DNA of 64,000 nt from Prochlorococcus sp. HOT208_60m_813L03. Its GTDB lineage: Bacteria > Cyanobacteriota > Cyanobacteriia > PCC-6307 > Cyanobiaceae. Shown here one piece after another: positions 7,468 to 15,708 of the stretch. The notes below the pieces were generated by a model. The model saw only the letters and a program-made list of their open reading frames with translations, was not told where the DNA came from and did not search any database. The stretch is taken from NCBI GenBank assembly GCA_002026145.1, contig MWOQ01000180.1, positions 1 through 64,000 of the forward strand. Reading direction: 5' to 3'. The position numbers and the translations under genes were made by a program. Every line of letters starts with the position of its first letter. Positions within the stretch are counted from its first letter, which is position 1.

Positions 7468-9579
7468 TTAGTTTGGAACAATTATTACTGAGCATGCTTT
7501 TAATTCCGGTTGTTTTGATATCGGGCATGACTTTTCATGCATCAAAGAGTTTACTTCACACATATTTTTTTGACTAAAACCCCAATGCATTGGTAAAAAA
7601 ACTGTACCTGCTTTAATTTTGTCAGTAATCTGAACTTTTGCTTGAACTTCCCCTCTTTTGGATTTAATTTTTACTATTTCATCATTTTTGATTTTTAAAG
7701 ATAAAGCATCTTTAGAATTAATTTCCAATAACGGTTCTGGATTCTTTTTTGTAAGTTTTTGAACTTTAGAAGTTCTTGTCATTGTATGCCATTGACTTAG
7801 ATATCTTCCAATTGTCAAAATTAGTGGGTACTCATCTGAAGGGGGTTCAGCCAACCCAATAGGATCATCAATACAAAAATTTGCTTTGCCAGTCTCAGTT
7901 GGGAAATAACCATCTTCATATAATCTTTTTGAAGATGTACTAGGTACGCTGCCTTTAGGATAAGGCCATTGTTGAGGACCATGATTTTTTAATAATTGAT
8001 ATGATAATCCGCTCATATCGCATAATCTTTTTGTAGTAGTTTTTAAAAATTCATCATAAACTTCCGATGAAGATTCATATTCAAATTGTTTGAAATAGCC
8101 TATCTTCTGTCCTAATTCAGCAAATATTTGCCAATCTGGTTTTGAATTTTTATTCGATTCTCTGAAAGATGGGCAAAGGGTTACTCTTCTTTCTGAATTT
8201 GTCATAACACCATCTTTTTCGCTCCATTGAGCTGCGGGCAATACTAGATGAGCATATTTAATTGATTCACTTTGTTCATAAGATTCGTTGAGTATAATTA
8301 AAGGACATTTTAAAAGTGCTTTTTTTACAAAGTTTAAATTAGGCATGCTAACCAAAGGGTTCGTAGCTGCAATCCACCAAATTTTCACAGATCCTTTTTT
8401 TATCGCTTCTATTTGTTCAAATGCAGATAGACCCTGTTTTGCAGATATCTTTCCCTCAGGGAACCCCCATATTTTTTCAATTTCATTCCTATCTATTTTA
8501 TTTTTTACAAACCTATATCCTGGAAGAAGGTGCGATAGTCCGCCTGCTTCTCTCCCGCCCATAGCGTTTGGTTGACCAGTTAAGGAAAAAGGACCAGAAC
8601 CTTCTTTGCCTATTTGGCCGGTCATTAAATGAAGATTTATTAGCCCATTTACTGCTGCTGTACCCTCTTGCCTTTGATTCAAACCCATCGACCAAAGACT
8701 TAGAACATTTTTGCTTTCTCCCCATAATTTTGCAATATCAATAATCGTTTTCTCGGATATATTACAAATTTCACTTATTTTTTTTAAATCCCATTTTTGT
8801 ATATGTTTTACAAAATCAAAATAGCTTTCGGTCGACTTATCAATGAAATTTTGATCAGTTAATTGATTCTTATAAAGATAATTCGCAATCCCAATAAATA
8901 AAAATAGATCTGTTCCAGAAGAAATTTGTAAATAAAAATCTGCTATGGATGAAGTTTCAGTTTCTCTTGGGTCAATTACTATTACTTTTAAATTATCATT
9001 TACGTTTCTTTTGCGTTTTTTAATTCGATCAAAAAGAACGGGATGACATTCTGCAGTATTTGTCCCTATTAATAAAATTAAAGAGCAATGATCAATATCT
9101 TCATAACAACAAGGTGGGCCATCAGAGCCAAAACTTCTGTTATATCCAGCTACTGCTGAGCTCATACATAGTCTCGAATTAGCATCAAAATTATTTGTGC
9201 CTATTGCTCCCTTGAGAAGCTTTTGGGCTACGTAATAATCTTCAGTATGAAATTGACCTGAGCCATACATAGCTATTGAATCAGGTCCATAATTTTTTAT
9301 AGAACTCAAAATATTCTCTTTCAGAATTTCGTATGATTCGTCCCAGGAAATTTCTTTAAATTCTTCATTTAAATTTTCCCTATAAAGTGGTTCTTTTAAT
9401 CTCCCATCTTTTAAGGTCTCACATACTGTTGCTCCTTTTACGCACAATTTACCTTGAGTTGAAGGACTATCCCTATCTCCACTGACTAACCATTTATCAT
9501 CAGAAACCGGACTTTTAGGCTTCATTTTTAAACCACAGCCAACACCGCAATATGGGCATTGACTTTTAGTAAAATTCAT
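7468..9579 (-). CDS. narB: Ferredoxin-dependent assimilatory nitrate reductase
   Basis: 703 residues, typical of cyanobacterial NarB. It reduces nitrate to nitrite in the cytoplasm with electrons from ferredoxin, using bis-MGD molybdenum and one [4Fe-4S] cluster. Cluster ligands are C8, C11, C15 (CPYCGVGC) and C46 (GKLCVKG). C138 in NSRLCMSS is the expected molybdenum ligand. The C-terminal molybdopterin-dinucleotide domain is complete (LTIGRYLSQWHTMT, LPMHWGF). It follows the permease gene on the same strand after 35 bases, so the pair is probably an operon read from the NtcA box at 11227. There is no frameshift or missing residue, so the enzyme looks functional. Confidence 0.97.
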   Translation of the reverse strand: MNFTKSQCPYCGVGCGLKMKPKSPVSDDKWLVSGDRDSPSTQGKLCVKGATVCETLKDGRLKEPLYRENLNEEFKEISWDESYEILKENILSSIKNYGPDSIAMYGSGQFHTEDYYVAQKLLKGAIGTNNFDANSRLCMSSAVAGYNRSFGSDGPPCCYEDIDHCSLILLIGTNTAECHPVLFDRIKKRKRNVNDNLKVIVIDPRETETSSIADFYLQISSGTDLFLFIGIANYLYKNQLTDQNFIDKSTESYFDFVKHIQKWDLKKISEICNISEKTIIDIAKLWGESKNVLSLWSMGLNQRQEGTAAVNGLINLHLMTGQIGKEGSGPFSLTGQPNAMGGREAGGLSHLLPGYRFVKNKIDRNEIEKIWGFPEGKISAKQGLSAFEQIEAIKKGSVKIWWIAATNPLVSMPNLNFVKKALLKCPLIILNESYEQSESIKYAHLVLPAAQWSEKDGVMTNSERRVTLCPSFRESNKNSKPDWQIFAELGQKIGYFKQFEYESSSEVYDEFLKTTTKRLCDMSGLSYQLLKNHGPQQWPYPKGSVPSTSSKRLYEDGYFPTETGKANFCIDDPIGLAEPPSDEYPLILTIGRYLSQWHTMTRTSKVQKLTKKNPEPLLEINSKDALSLKIKNDEIVKIKSKRGEVQAKVQITDKIKAGTVFLPMHWGFSQKNMCEVNSLMHEKSCPISKQPELKACSVIIVPN

Positions 9580-9614
9580 AAAATTTCTTTTATAAATATC
9601 TCAATAGTTATTGG

Positions 9615-11168
9615 TTAAACGTAATTTTCAGCTTTTTCGCCTTCATAAGCATCCGCGAATGATCCTTGAGGTTCCTTTAAAAAGAAATAACAGAAGAATC
9701 CAACTATTAATCCTGCTATACCTAAGACTTGGAAGAAGGCACTATTTGAAGCAGCAATTATTTCTGGAGAAGGATCTTTACCTCCACCCATCCATAAAGG
9801 TAAAAGGCTATAAATATTTAGATAAGTTACCGCACCAACATTTCCATAAGCCCCAACCAATCCAGCTATTTGTCCTGTTACTCTCTTTTTAACTAAGGGA
9901 ACTAAAGCAAAAGTTGAACCTTCTCCTGATTGAACAAAAAATGAACAAAGCATAGTTAAAAATACAGCCATAAGAATTCCTGCTGATCCTGTGAAAGTTC
10001 CAGGTTTTATTAAAGACATCAATAGATATCCAAACCCTAATCCCATAGTTAGGAATCCCATTGTGTTTTTTCTATTGCCTGTTCTGTCAGATATCAATCC
10101 TCCGGCAGGTCTAGCTATTAAATTCACAAATGCATAACATGATGCAAGAATTCCGGCTACAGCTTTAGGCAAATCAAATGTAAATTCAAAGAAACTAGGA
10201 AGCATTGAAACTACTGCCAATTCTGATCCAAAATTTACAATGTAAGTTAATTCCAAAATAGCTACTTGTTTGAATTCATATCTATCTTCTTTAGGGTAAA
10301 TTTTAGTTCCATTTAATAATTCAATATTCGTTCTTATAATTCCCCAAGTTTGGAAAATAAACCACGCTAAAACTGCGATTAAGGCTATTGGATAAGTAGA
10401 TGAAGTAAGGAAACCTACTTTTTGAAGTCTCCAACATAGGACTGAAAGAATTGCTGCGAATGGGACATTCATCCCAATTAAACCCCAAAAATCTCTTATA
10501 CTCGTTACTTCTAAACCAGCTGTTTTTGCAGGCCTTTGATAAGGTTTTCCTGGAGGTGTATCAGTCACACTAAAGAAATAAATAATTCCATAAACGAAAG
10601 AAATAATTCCTGTAAGAGCAATAGCTCCCCTCCAATTAAGTACAGCTCCAGTTGGCAACTCAAACCCTCCTGAAAAAGACAAGAATCCAGCTACGGCAAC
10701 AAGAGAAAGGGCAGAAAAAGCAGATCCAAAATTTCCCCATCCTCCATATATTCCCTCAGCCAAACCAATTTCTTTGGGAGGGAACCACTCAGATACCATT
10801 CTTATTCCGATAACAAAACCTGCTCCTACTATTGACAAAAGCAATCTCGCAATAACAAGTTGATTGAAGTCTTGAGCACTAGCAAATAATAAACATGGGA
10901 CGACTGAAAATATCAAGATTGTTGAGTAAGTTTTTCTTGGGCCAAATTTATCCAATAACATTCCAATCAAAACTCTTGCAGGGATAGTCAAAGCAACATT
11001 ACATATTGCTACTGTTCTAATTTGAGCAACAGATAAACCTAAATCGGCTTTAACAGTAGTTGCAAGAGGTGCGAGGTTAAACCAAACAACAAAAGTAAGG
11101 AAAAAGGCAAACCAGGTGAGGTGAAGAGTTCTATATCTGCCATTTAAAGACCAAACATCACTTAACAT
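9615..11168 (-). CDS. napA: MFS nitrate/nitrite permease (NapA/NrtP type)
   Basis: 517 residues with 12 predicted membrane segments. This is the nitrate/nitrite porter branch of the major facilitator superfamily used by marine picocyanobacteria in place of the NrtABCD ABC transporter. Family marks are the N-terminal RTLHLTWFAFFLTFVVWFN, ARVLIGMLLDKFGPRKTY (the MFS A-motif) and the paired nitrate-signature glycine stretches around AEGIYGGWGNFGSAFSAL and GLVGAYGNVGAVTY. It imports nitrate (and nitrite) across the plasma membrane. It is first in the operon with narB and divergent from mobA; the 219-base gap holds two exact NtcA boxes. The alternative symbol nrtP is also used; napA here is not the periplasmic reductase. 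Confidence 0.95.
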   Translation of the reverse strand: MLSDVWSLNGRYRTLHLTWFAFFLTFVVWFNLAPLATTVKADLGLSVAQIRTVAICNVALTIPARVLIGMLLDKFGPRKTYSTILIFSVVPCLLFASAQDFNQLVIARLLLSIVGAGFVIGIRMVSEWFPPKEIGLAEGIYGGWGNFGSAFSALSLVAVAGFLSFSGGFELPTGAVLNWRGAIALTGIISFVYGIIYFFSVTDTPPGKPYQRPAKTAGLEVTSIRDFWGLIGMNVPFAAILSVLCWRLQKVGFLTSSTYPIALIAVLAWFIFQTWGIIRTNIELLNGTKIYPKEDRYEFKQVAILELTYIVNFGSELAVVSMLPSFFEFTFDLPKAVAGILASCYAFVNLIARPAGGLISDRTGNRKNTMGFLTMGLGFGYLLMSLIKPGTFTGSAGILMAVFLTMLCSFFVQSGEGSTFALVPLVKKRVTGQIAGLVGAYGNVGAVTYLNIYSLLPLWMGGGKDPSPEIIAASNSAFFQVLGIAGLIVGFFCYFFLKEPQGSFADAYEGEKAENYV

Positions 11169-11226
11169 AAAATTTTTTCGAGATTAATTTTTAAAGCAAT
11201 TTATATTTCGATCAATGCATTCATTT

Positions 11227-11240
11227 GTATTATTTAATAC
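11227..11240 (-). promoter_or_regulatory. Exact NtcA box upstream of the nitrate permease
   Basis: GTATTATTTAATAC is a perfect GTA-N8-TAC NtcA box inside a longer near-palindrome (TTTGTATTATTTAATACAAA). It is 59 bases before the permease start on the minus strand. A TATAAA hexamer lies at 11205-11200 (reverse), about 31 bases from the box centre. That is wider than the usual 20-22, so the true -10 may be another AT-rich hexamer. Because the box is symmetric it could also serve the divergent mobA side. Confidence 0.65.
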
Positions 11241-11340
11241 AAAATCTGGTTTTTAAGAAATGCAACTTTTTTAAAAGACTAGAATGAATAGTCAGCACTA
11301 ATAAAATCAAAATTGGGAAAAATTAGTAATCTGATTATTG

Positions 11341-11354
11341 GTATTATCCGATAC
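11341..11354 (+). promoter_or_regulatory. Exact NtcA box upstream of mobA-moaA
   Basis: GTATTATCCGATAC is a second perfect GTA-N8-TAC match, 34 bases before the mobA ATG at 11388. A TATTAC hexamer at 11375-11380 could be the -10, about 30 bases from the box centre. Two exact boxes in one 219-base divergent gap is strong evidence that both the permease-narB and the mobA-moaA transcripts respond to NtcA. Confidence 0.6.
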
Positions 11355-11387
11355 ATAAAATACTCGTGGAAAAATATTACCTAAGTT

Positions 11388-11993
11388 ATGGAAATAAAAC
11401 ATAAAAAATTTAAAGCATTCATTTTGTCTGGTGGCAAGAGTTCAAGGATGGGATCTGATAAAGCACTAATTAAACATCATGAAGGAGGAAATTGGCTGAC
11501 TCACAAAATAAAAATATTAAATAACCTTAATTTAGAGACTTTTGTAATAACAAATTATACTTCTCATTTAAAGGAGGTTGATAAAAGTAATAATATTGAG
11601 TTTATTTCGGATGCTCAACCCTTTGGTGGCCCCTTAACTTGTATAGAACAAATTTTTTCATCTTTTAAAAAAACTACTAAAAATATCCTAATTATCCCAG
11701 TCGATATGCCTAATTTGAATACAAAATTAATTTATTCACTTTTTAAATCATGGGAAGAAAACCAAAATTTTGCGGTAATATCCCATGATGGAATTCTTGC
11801 ACAACCATTATTCGGAATTTATCCCATCAATGAAGAAAATCATTTTAAATTAAAAAAAAAGTTATCCTCTGGGAAGAAAAATTTTCTCGGATGGGTTGAT
11901 CAAATTCCCCATAAATATTTCTATGCAAACAATGGAGATTTAATTAATATAAATTCCAAGAGAGAATTCTTAAATATGAATAATGGGATTTAA
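11388..11993 (+). CDS. mobA: Molybdenum cofactor guanylyltransferase MobA
   Basis: 201 residues. MobA attaches GMP to Mo-molybdopterin to form the dinucleotide cofactor that NarB needs. The nucleotidyltransferase loop is LSGGKSSRMGSDKA (about residues 13-26), the family's L-x-GG-x-S-x-RMG-x-DKA signature. FGGPLTCIEQIF and IPVDMPNL (metal-binding DMP) follow. ATG start. The end overlaps moaA by 11 bases, so the two are coupled. The nearby exact NtcA box suggests nitrogen control. Confidence 0.92.
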   Translation: MEIKHKKFKAFILSGGKSSRMGSDKALIKHHEGGNWLTHKIKILNNLNLETFVITNYTSHLKEVDKSNNIEFISDAQPFGGPLTCIEQIFSSFKKTTKNILIIPVDMPNLNTKLIYSLFKSWEENQNFAVISHDGILAQPLFGIYPINEENHFKLKKKLSSGKKNFLGWVDQIPHKYFYANNGDLININSKREFLNMNNGI

Positions 11994-13044
11994 GCAATTG
12001 GAGGATAATAGAAAAAGAAAGTTAAAAGTTTTAAGGTTATCTCTTAAACAAAATTGCAATTTTTCATGTATCTACTGTAAACCTGAGAACTATAGTTTGG
12101 ATGTTTTAAATATTGAACAATTTAAAAAGTTAATTTTAGTCAGTTGTCGATTAGGGGTAAATGCTTTAAGAATCACTGGAGGAGAACCTTTATTGAGTTC
12201 TCAATTAGATGAACTTCTTTATGAAATTAAATCGCAAAGATTAGAAGAATCAAATCCAGTAGCTAATTTACAGGATATTTCCCTAACCACAAATGGATAT
12301 TTGCTCTCTAAGAAAAAAGCTAATGAGCTTTTTAAAAATGGTTTAGACCGCATAACAGTAAGTTTAGATGCGATTGATCCTGATATTTTTTCAAACATGA
12401 TTGGAGAGGAAAATAAAATTATTGGCAAAGAAAAATTATTTACTGTCCTTGAAGGAATAGATCATGCAATTAATGCTGGATTTAATCCAAAGGCGGGAAA
12501 ATTAAAAATAAATGCAGTTATAAAAAAAGAGATTAATGATAATCAAATTTTTGAATTAGTTGATTTTGCAAAAAAAAGGTCTATAGAAATTCGTTTCATT
12601 GAATATATGGACGTAGGGATATCTAATAATTGGCAGCCGTCAGATGTTTTTTTCTCTGAAAGAATTATTAGGCTATTAAAGAAGAAACATCGATTAAAAG
12701 AATACGGAAGAAAGGAGGGTCAAACTGCTAATAGATGGTACATGCGTGATTCAAATAGTTTTGTAAGTACAATCTCTTCAATAAGTAATCCTTTTTGTTC
12801 AGATTGTAATAGATTAAGGATAACTAGCGATGGTTATGCTTATACATGTCTTTTTTCTAATGAAGGTATAAATCTAAACCCATGGTTGTCTCTACCAATT
12901 AATCTCCATGAATTGGAAAATAAAATCAAGAGCATTTGGGAAGCTAGAGAAGATAACTATAGTGAAGATCGATTTAAAGTATTAGAGAAAAAAACTGACA
13001 AAAATCAAAAAATTCATCCATCAATGTCATATCTTGGGGGATAA
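11983..13044 (+). CDS. moaA: GTP 3',8-cyclase MoaA (radical SAM)
   Basis: 353 residues. It catalyses the first step of molybdopterin synthesis, rearranging GTP with two [4Fe-4S] clusters. The radical SAM motif is C25-x3-C29-x2-C32 (CNFSCIYC). The C-terminal GTP-binding cluster uses C272, C275 and C289 (FCSDCNRLR, YTCLF). RITGGEPLL is the SAM-binding GGE motif, and the C-terminus ends in the Gly-Gly tail needed for activity (SYLGG). Translation overlaps the end of mobA. With MoaC, D, E, B, MoeA and MobA also present, the cofactor pathway here lacks only MoeB and a molybdate importer. Confidence 0.96.
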   Translation: MGFKQLEDNRKRKLKVLRLSLKQNCNFSCIYCKPENYSLDVLNIEQFKKLILVSCRLGVNALRITGGEPLLSSQLDELLYEIKSQRLEESNPVANLQDISLTTNGYLLSKKKANELFKNGLDRITVSLDAIDPDIFSNMIGEENKIIGKEKLFTVLEGIDHAINAGFNPKAGKLKINAVIKKEINDNQIFELVDFAKKRSIEIRFIEYMDVGISNNWQPSDVFFSERIIRLLKKKHRLKEYGRKEGQTANRWYMRDSNSFVSTISSISNPFCSDCNRLRITSDGYAYTCLFSNEGINLNPWLSLPINLHELENKIKSIWEAREDNYSEDRFKVLEKKTDKNQKIHPSMSYLGG

Positions 13045-13119
13045 AAAATTATTTAGTATAAATAACAACATCATATATTCTTAATTCGAGGGAAATTAAT
13101 TTCAAATTTATATACTTGG

Positions 13120-13260
13120 ATGCGTTTAGCGATCTTACTTGGTTTTATTTTTGGTATAACTCACGGAACTGTTGTTTCCGAAAGTTATTCTGCAAACAAT
13201 TATGAAAATAATCAATTATTTTTTACTCAAAAAAATTCAAATATATTTTCTTCACTTTAA
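13120..13260 (+). CDS. Small protein with hydrophobic N-terminus, 46 aa
   Basis: An ATG at 13120 opens 46 codons ending in TAA at 13258-13260. The N-terminus (MRLAILLGFIFGITHGTVVS) resembles a signal peptide or anchor, followed by a short Asn/Ser-rich tail. It lies 75 bases after moaA on the same strand but is unrelated to cofactor synthesis by sequence. No family is recognised. It could be a small secreted peptide or chance. Confidence 0.4.
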   Translation: MRLAILLGFIFGITHGTVVSESYSANNYENNQLFFTQKNSNIFSSL

Positions 13261-13337
13261 AATTTAATTTCTTATTTTTTTATAAGTTTTTGTATTGCCA
13301 TTAACATCTTGTAAATTAAATTGTACTTATAGTTAAA

Positions 13338-13421
13338 ATGTAGCGTAGACTACATAAACGTTCATCTCGTTTTACGAGCCGCATTAAGATTGAAGCCAAG
13401 GAACGGGGACTTCAGTCAAAA
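13338..13421 (+). promoter_or_regulatory. Structured G+C-rich leader before the 109-aa gene
   Basis: This stretch stands out from the AT-rich surroundings and contains three consecutive hairpins: ATGTAG/CTACAT (13338-13355), CTCGT-TTT-ACGAG (13366-13378) and GAAG...CTTC (13392-13413) enclosing AAGGAACGGGGA. The next ATG (13422) follows eight bases later. The frame is also open from the TAG at 13341 into the following gene but has no usual start codon. Best reading: a structured 5' leader or a mobile repeat placed ahead of the gene. Confidence 0.45.
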
Positions 13422-13751
13422 ATGAAATTTAGTCACATAACTATTATGTCTAATAACGTATCTACCTCAGTAAGTAGTAACAATATTACTGCTGTATTTG
13501 CAGGCTTTCTTGGAGCATTTATTGTTGGTTCTCTTGGAGTCCAACTTGTAAGAACCCAAAAGCCCTCTTTTCAATCTCAACCATTAAAAGTTCAACCAGT
13601 TATCGCTCATCAATCAACTTTATGGGCAGCCTTAGGAGAACAAGATACTCCTATTGTTAAAAATAAAGTTTCTAATTCAAAAACTCCAGGAGTTGTCCCT
13701 GTTATAGGTTCTGAAGCAACTCTTTGGGCTCCTCTAGGTTTAGGTAATTAG
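13422..13751 (+). CDS. Conserved hypothetical single-pass membrane protein, 109 aa
   Basis: From ATG at 13422 (109 residues) or the internal ATG at 13446 (101 residues, MSNNVSTSV). One membrane segment (ITAVFAGFLGAFIVGSLGVQ) near residues 22-41 is followed by a soluble tail. The tail contains a repeated motif, HQSTLWAALG and SEATLWAPLG, a conserved TLWA-x-LG seen twice about 37 residues apart. Such duplicated short motifs suggest a binding peptide, but I do not recognise the family. It has its own structured leader and a strong terminator, so it is a single-gene transcript. Confidence 0.6.
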   Translation: MKFSHITIMSNNVSTSVSSNNITAVFAGFLGAFIVGSLGVQLVRTQKPSFQSQPLKVQPVIAHQSTLWAALGEQDTPIVKNKVSNSKTPGVVPVIGSEATLWAPLGLGN

Positions 13752-13775
13752 TAAATTAGGTCTTTTAATAAACCG

Positions 13776-13803
13776 AAAGGGGGTTTAACCCCCTTTTTTT
13801 TAT
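13776..13803 (+). terminator. Rho-independent terminator
   Basis: AAAGGGGG-TTTAA-CCCCCTTT stem followed by a run of T. It ends the transcript of the 109-aa membrane protein. Confidence 0.85.
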
Positions 13804-14051
13804 TAATTGCATTAAAAAGATAATTGAAATTTTTAATCCAATTCATGGATAACTATAAATTAAATCAGGGTTTGAGAACAATGTAATCGTAGATACCAAC
13901 AGCTTTTTTATTAATTGATTATAAATTAAAAAAACAAGTTAACCCGTTCCAATTTGTTGACTCTGAGGTTTTAACCGTTGATTCCTTATCTACTTCTAGT
14001 TGTTACTCGCTAGTTGAAAGATTCAAAAACGGTACTTAAATACTTTAAATC
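13804..14051. other. Intergenic stretch, possible leader
   Basis: No credible reading frame. The second half (13957-14040) is less AT-rich and contains complementary ends, ACCGTT near 13973 and AACGGT near 14030, that could close a long irregular stem just before the 45-aa gene at 14052. This might be a 5' leader of that gene. I see nothing else. Confidence 0.25.
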
Positions 14052-14189
14052 ATGGAAAAAAAAATCGCAAAGAAATACGCCGATCTTATAGTCCAGGCTA
14101 ATATTTCAACTGGCAGAAAAGAAGCTTTGTCATTAATTAAACAAGCAACAAAATTAAAAACCAAACTTGATCAATACGAAATGATGTAG
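14052..14189 (+). CDS. Small basic helical protein, 45 aa
   Basis: ATG at 14052, stop TAG at 14187-14189. The 45 residues are lysine-rich and helical (KKIAKKYADLIVQANISTGR, EALSLIKQATKLKTKLD), with a pattern of heptad-spaced hydrophobics. No signal peptide or membrane span. Composition looks like a genuine small gene of the accessory set. Function unknown. Confidence 0.5.
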   Translation: MEKKIAKKYADLIVQANISTGRKEALSLIKQATKLKTKLDQYEMM

Positions 14190-14302
14190 TTTCTTAATAT
14201 CGATAGGCGATTCAAGATGAGGTACAAACTAGCTCCTTTTTTTTTATCTTGCTATACAAATACTAAGAGATGATTTAACTTCTTCTGTTTCAATAAAATA
14301 TT

Positions 14303-14593
14303 GTGGAATTAACTGAGCTTATTAAGGATTACGTTGCTACAGAATTATTATCAAGTATTGAAATTGATTTTCTTGAAGGAGAATTATGGGAAACCACTCA
14401 ACATATTACAGAAATAAATACAGTTATAAAAGCTCCAAAAAATATATGCAAGAAATTGGGACTAGATGAAAAATCTTGTTGGCAATTATGTTGTGCAGCC
14501 GTTCTTGACTACTCAAGACCATTAAAAAATGGACAAAATAGAGTAGATGATTTTAAAAAATTAATTAATCGATATGAAATTAGCTACATATAA
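14303..14593 (+). CDS. Conserved hypothetical protein, 96 aa
   Basis: Starts with GTG (14303); the next in-frame ATG is too far inside. The product is acidic and helical with two cysteine pairs (ICKKLGLDEKSCWQLCCAAV), and is cytosolic by its lack of a signal peptide. It is followed after 12 bases by a secreted protein and then by an amidotransferase, all on the same strand with short gaps, so the three may be co-transcribed. No domain is recognised. Confidence 0.5.
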   Translation: MELTELIKDYVATELLSSIEIDFLEGELWETTQHITEINTVIKAPKNICKKLGLDEKSCWQLCCAAVLDYSRPLKNGQNRVDDFKKLINRYEISYI

Positions 14594-14605
14594 ACTAAAG
14601 ACTCA

Positions 14606-14902
14606 ATGATACGTTTACTTATTGCATCAATTCTTTTTTTCCTACCATTAGGAGGTTTTGCTGATGAAAAGCAAAGAGAAATTGAGAATGAAGCTATAAA
14701 TCTTGTCATAAAAAAATATGGAAAAGGCTTAGAAAATAGATTAAAAGGAACGGGAGTAACTCCCAGTTATCGAAGTTGGTATGAAAATGATTGTTTTGTA
14801 AGTATTGCAGCAGGTACATACCAAGAAGATACTTGGTCGGCAATGAAGTGGTTTAGCGTTAATATCTGTTCTGAATCAGCTGAAATTATGGAAAGTGAAT
14901 GA
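14606..14902 (+). CDS. Small secreted protein, 98 aa
   Basis: N-terminus MIRLLIASILFFLPLGGFADE is a clear Sec signal peptide with cleavage after GGFA. The mature part, about 79 residues, has two cysteines (NDCFVSI and VNICSE) that could form a disulfide in the periplasm. The stop overlaps the amidotransferase start (ATGA), coupling the two. Function unknown; no family recognised. Confidence 0.6.
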   Translation: MIRLLIASILFFLPLGGFADEKQREIENEAINLVIKKYGKGLENRLKGTGVTPSYRSWYENDCFVSIAAGTYQEDTWSAMKWFSVNICSESAEIMESE

Positions 14903-15636
14903 AGGGAATAAGACGCGTATTAGTTTTGCAGCATTTAGAAATAGAGGGGCCAGGTCTTTTTGAACAATTTGCTAAAGAAAGAGATTTGAAAATCGAAATT
15001 ATTCGTTTAGATAATAAAAATGCTCTGCCGCAAACAAAAAAAGGTGACTTAATTTTAATTATGGGTGGACCAATGGGAGTTAAAGATATTGGAAGCGACA
15101 GATATCCATGGCTCAAGTTAGAAAGAGATTTTATAAAAAAAGAATTAGAAAATGAAAGACCTATAATCGGTGTTTGCTTAGGTGCACAGTTGCTTGCAAG
15201 TGCTGCTGGAGGAGATGTAGAAATTCTTAAATATGGATCACCTCCAAAAGCATTACCGGAAATTGGATGGTCTCAAATTTTTATTAATAAATCAAATAAA
15301 GACTTTAAAGCACTGTTTAAAGACCCTTTTCATGTACTGCATTGGCATGGAGATAGGATTTTATTACCTAATAAAGCAGTACTCATTGCTAGTAGTGCAC
15401 GTTGCAAGGAACAGTTTTTTAGGATTGGTAATTTTGCTTACGGATTACAATTCCATATAGAGACGACGGGGGGAATGATAAATAACTGGATTGAAGAAGA
15501 TAAAGAGTTTGTCCTTAAAGGATTAGGCTTAAAGGGTCAGGAAATTTTAAAAGAAGAGAATAAAAAATATATTGATAAAACTTTTTTAAAAAGAAAGCTA
15601 CTAATAAGTAAATTATTTGAATTATTAGATAATTAA
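14899..15636 (+). CDS. Class I glutamine amidotransferase (GMP-synthase-like)
   Basis: 245 residues forming a single class I amidotransferase domain without a synthetase partner. The nucleophile is C93 in IIGVCLGAQLLA, and the other triad members are H186 and E188 in GLQFHIETT. The oxyanion loop is IMGGPMG near residues 54-60. Stand-alone members of this family hydrolyse glutamine or gamma-glutamyl compounds. The acceptor here is not known. The start overlaps the preceding stop by four bases. A hairpin-plus-T terminator just downstream belongs to the opposite-strand hli gene, not to this one. Confidence 0.85.
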   Translation: MKGIRRVLVLQHLEIEGPGLFEQFAKERDLKIEIIRLDNKNALPQTKKGDLILIMGGPMGVKDIGSDRYPWLKLERDFIKKELENERPIIGVCLGAQLLASAAGGDVEILKYGSPPKALPEIGWSQIFINKSNKDFKALFKDPFHVLHWHGDRILLPNKAVLIASSARCKEQFFRIGNFAYGLQFHIETTGGMINNWIEEDKEFVLKGLGLKGQEILKEENKKYIDKTFLKRKLLISKLFELLDN

Positions 15637-15663
15637 AAAGGGATTAATTATTCATCAAGAAAA

Positions 15664-15688
15664 AAAGGGCTTGAAAAAGCCCTGAAAA
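15664..15688 (-). terminator. Terminator of the minus-strand hli gene
   Basis: Read on the minus strand, AGGGCTT-TTTC-AAGCCCT is followed by TTTTTT, 20-45 bases after the hli stop at 15709. Confidence 0.8.
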
Positions 15689-15708
15689 AAATTTAAAAAG
15701 GATTTTTA

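Noticed and set aside
9611-9892. Open frame on the plus strand within the permease gene
   Set aside because: It lies antisense inside a clearly coding minus-strand gene and encodes no recognisable domain.
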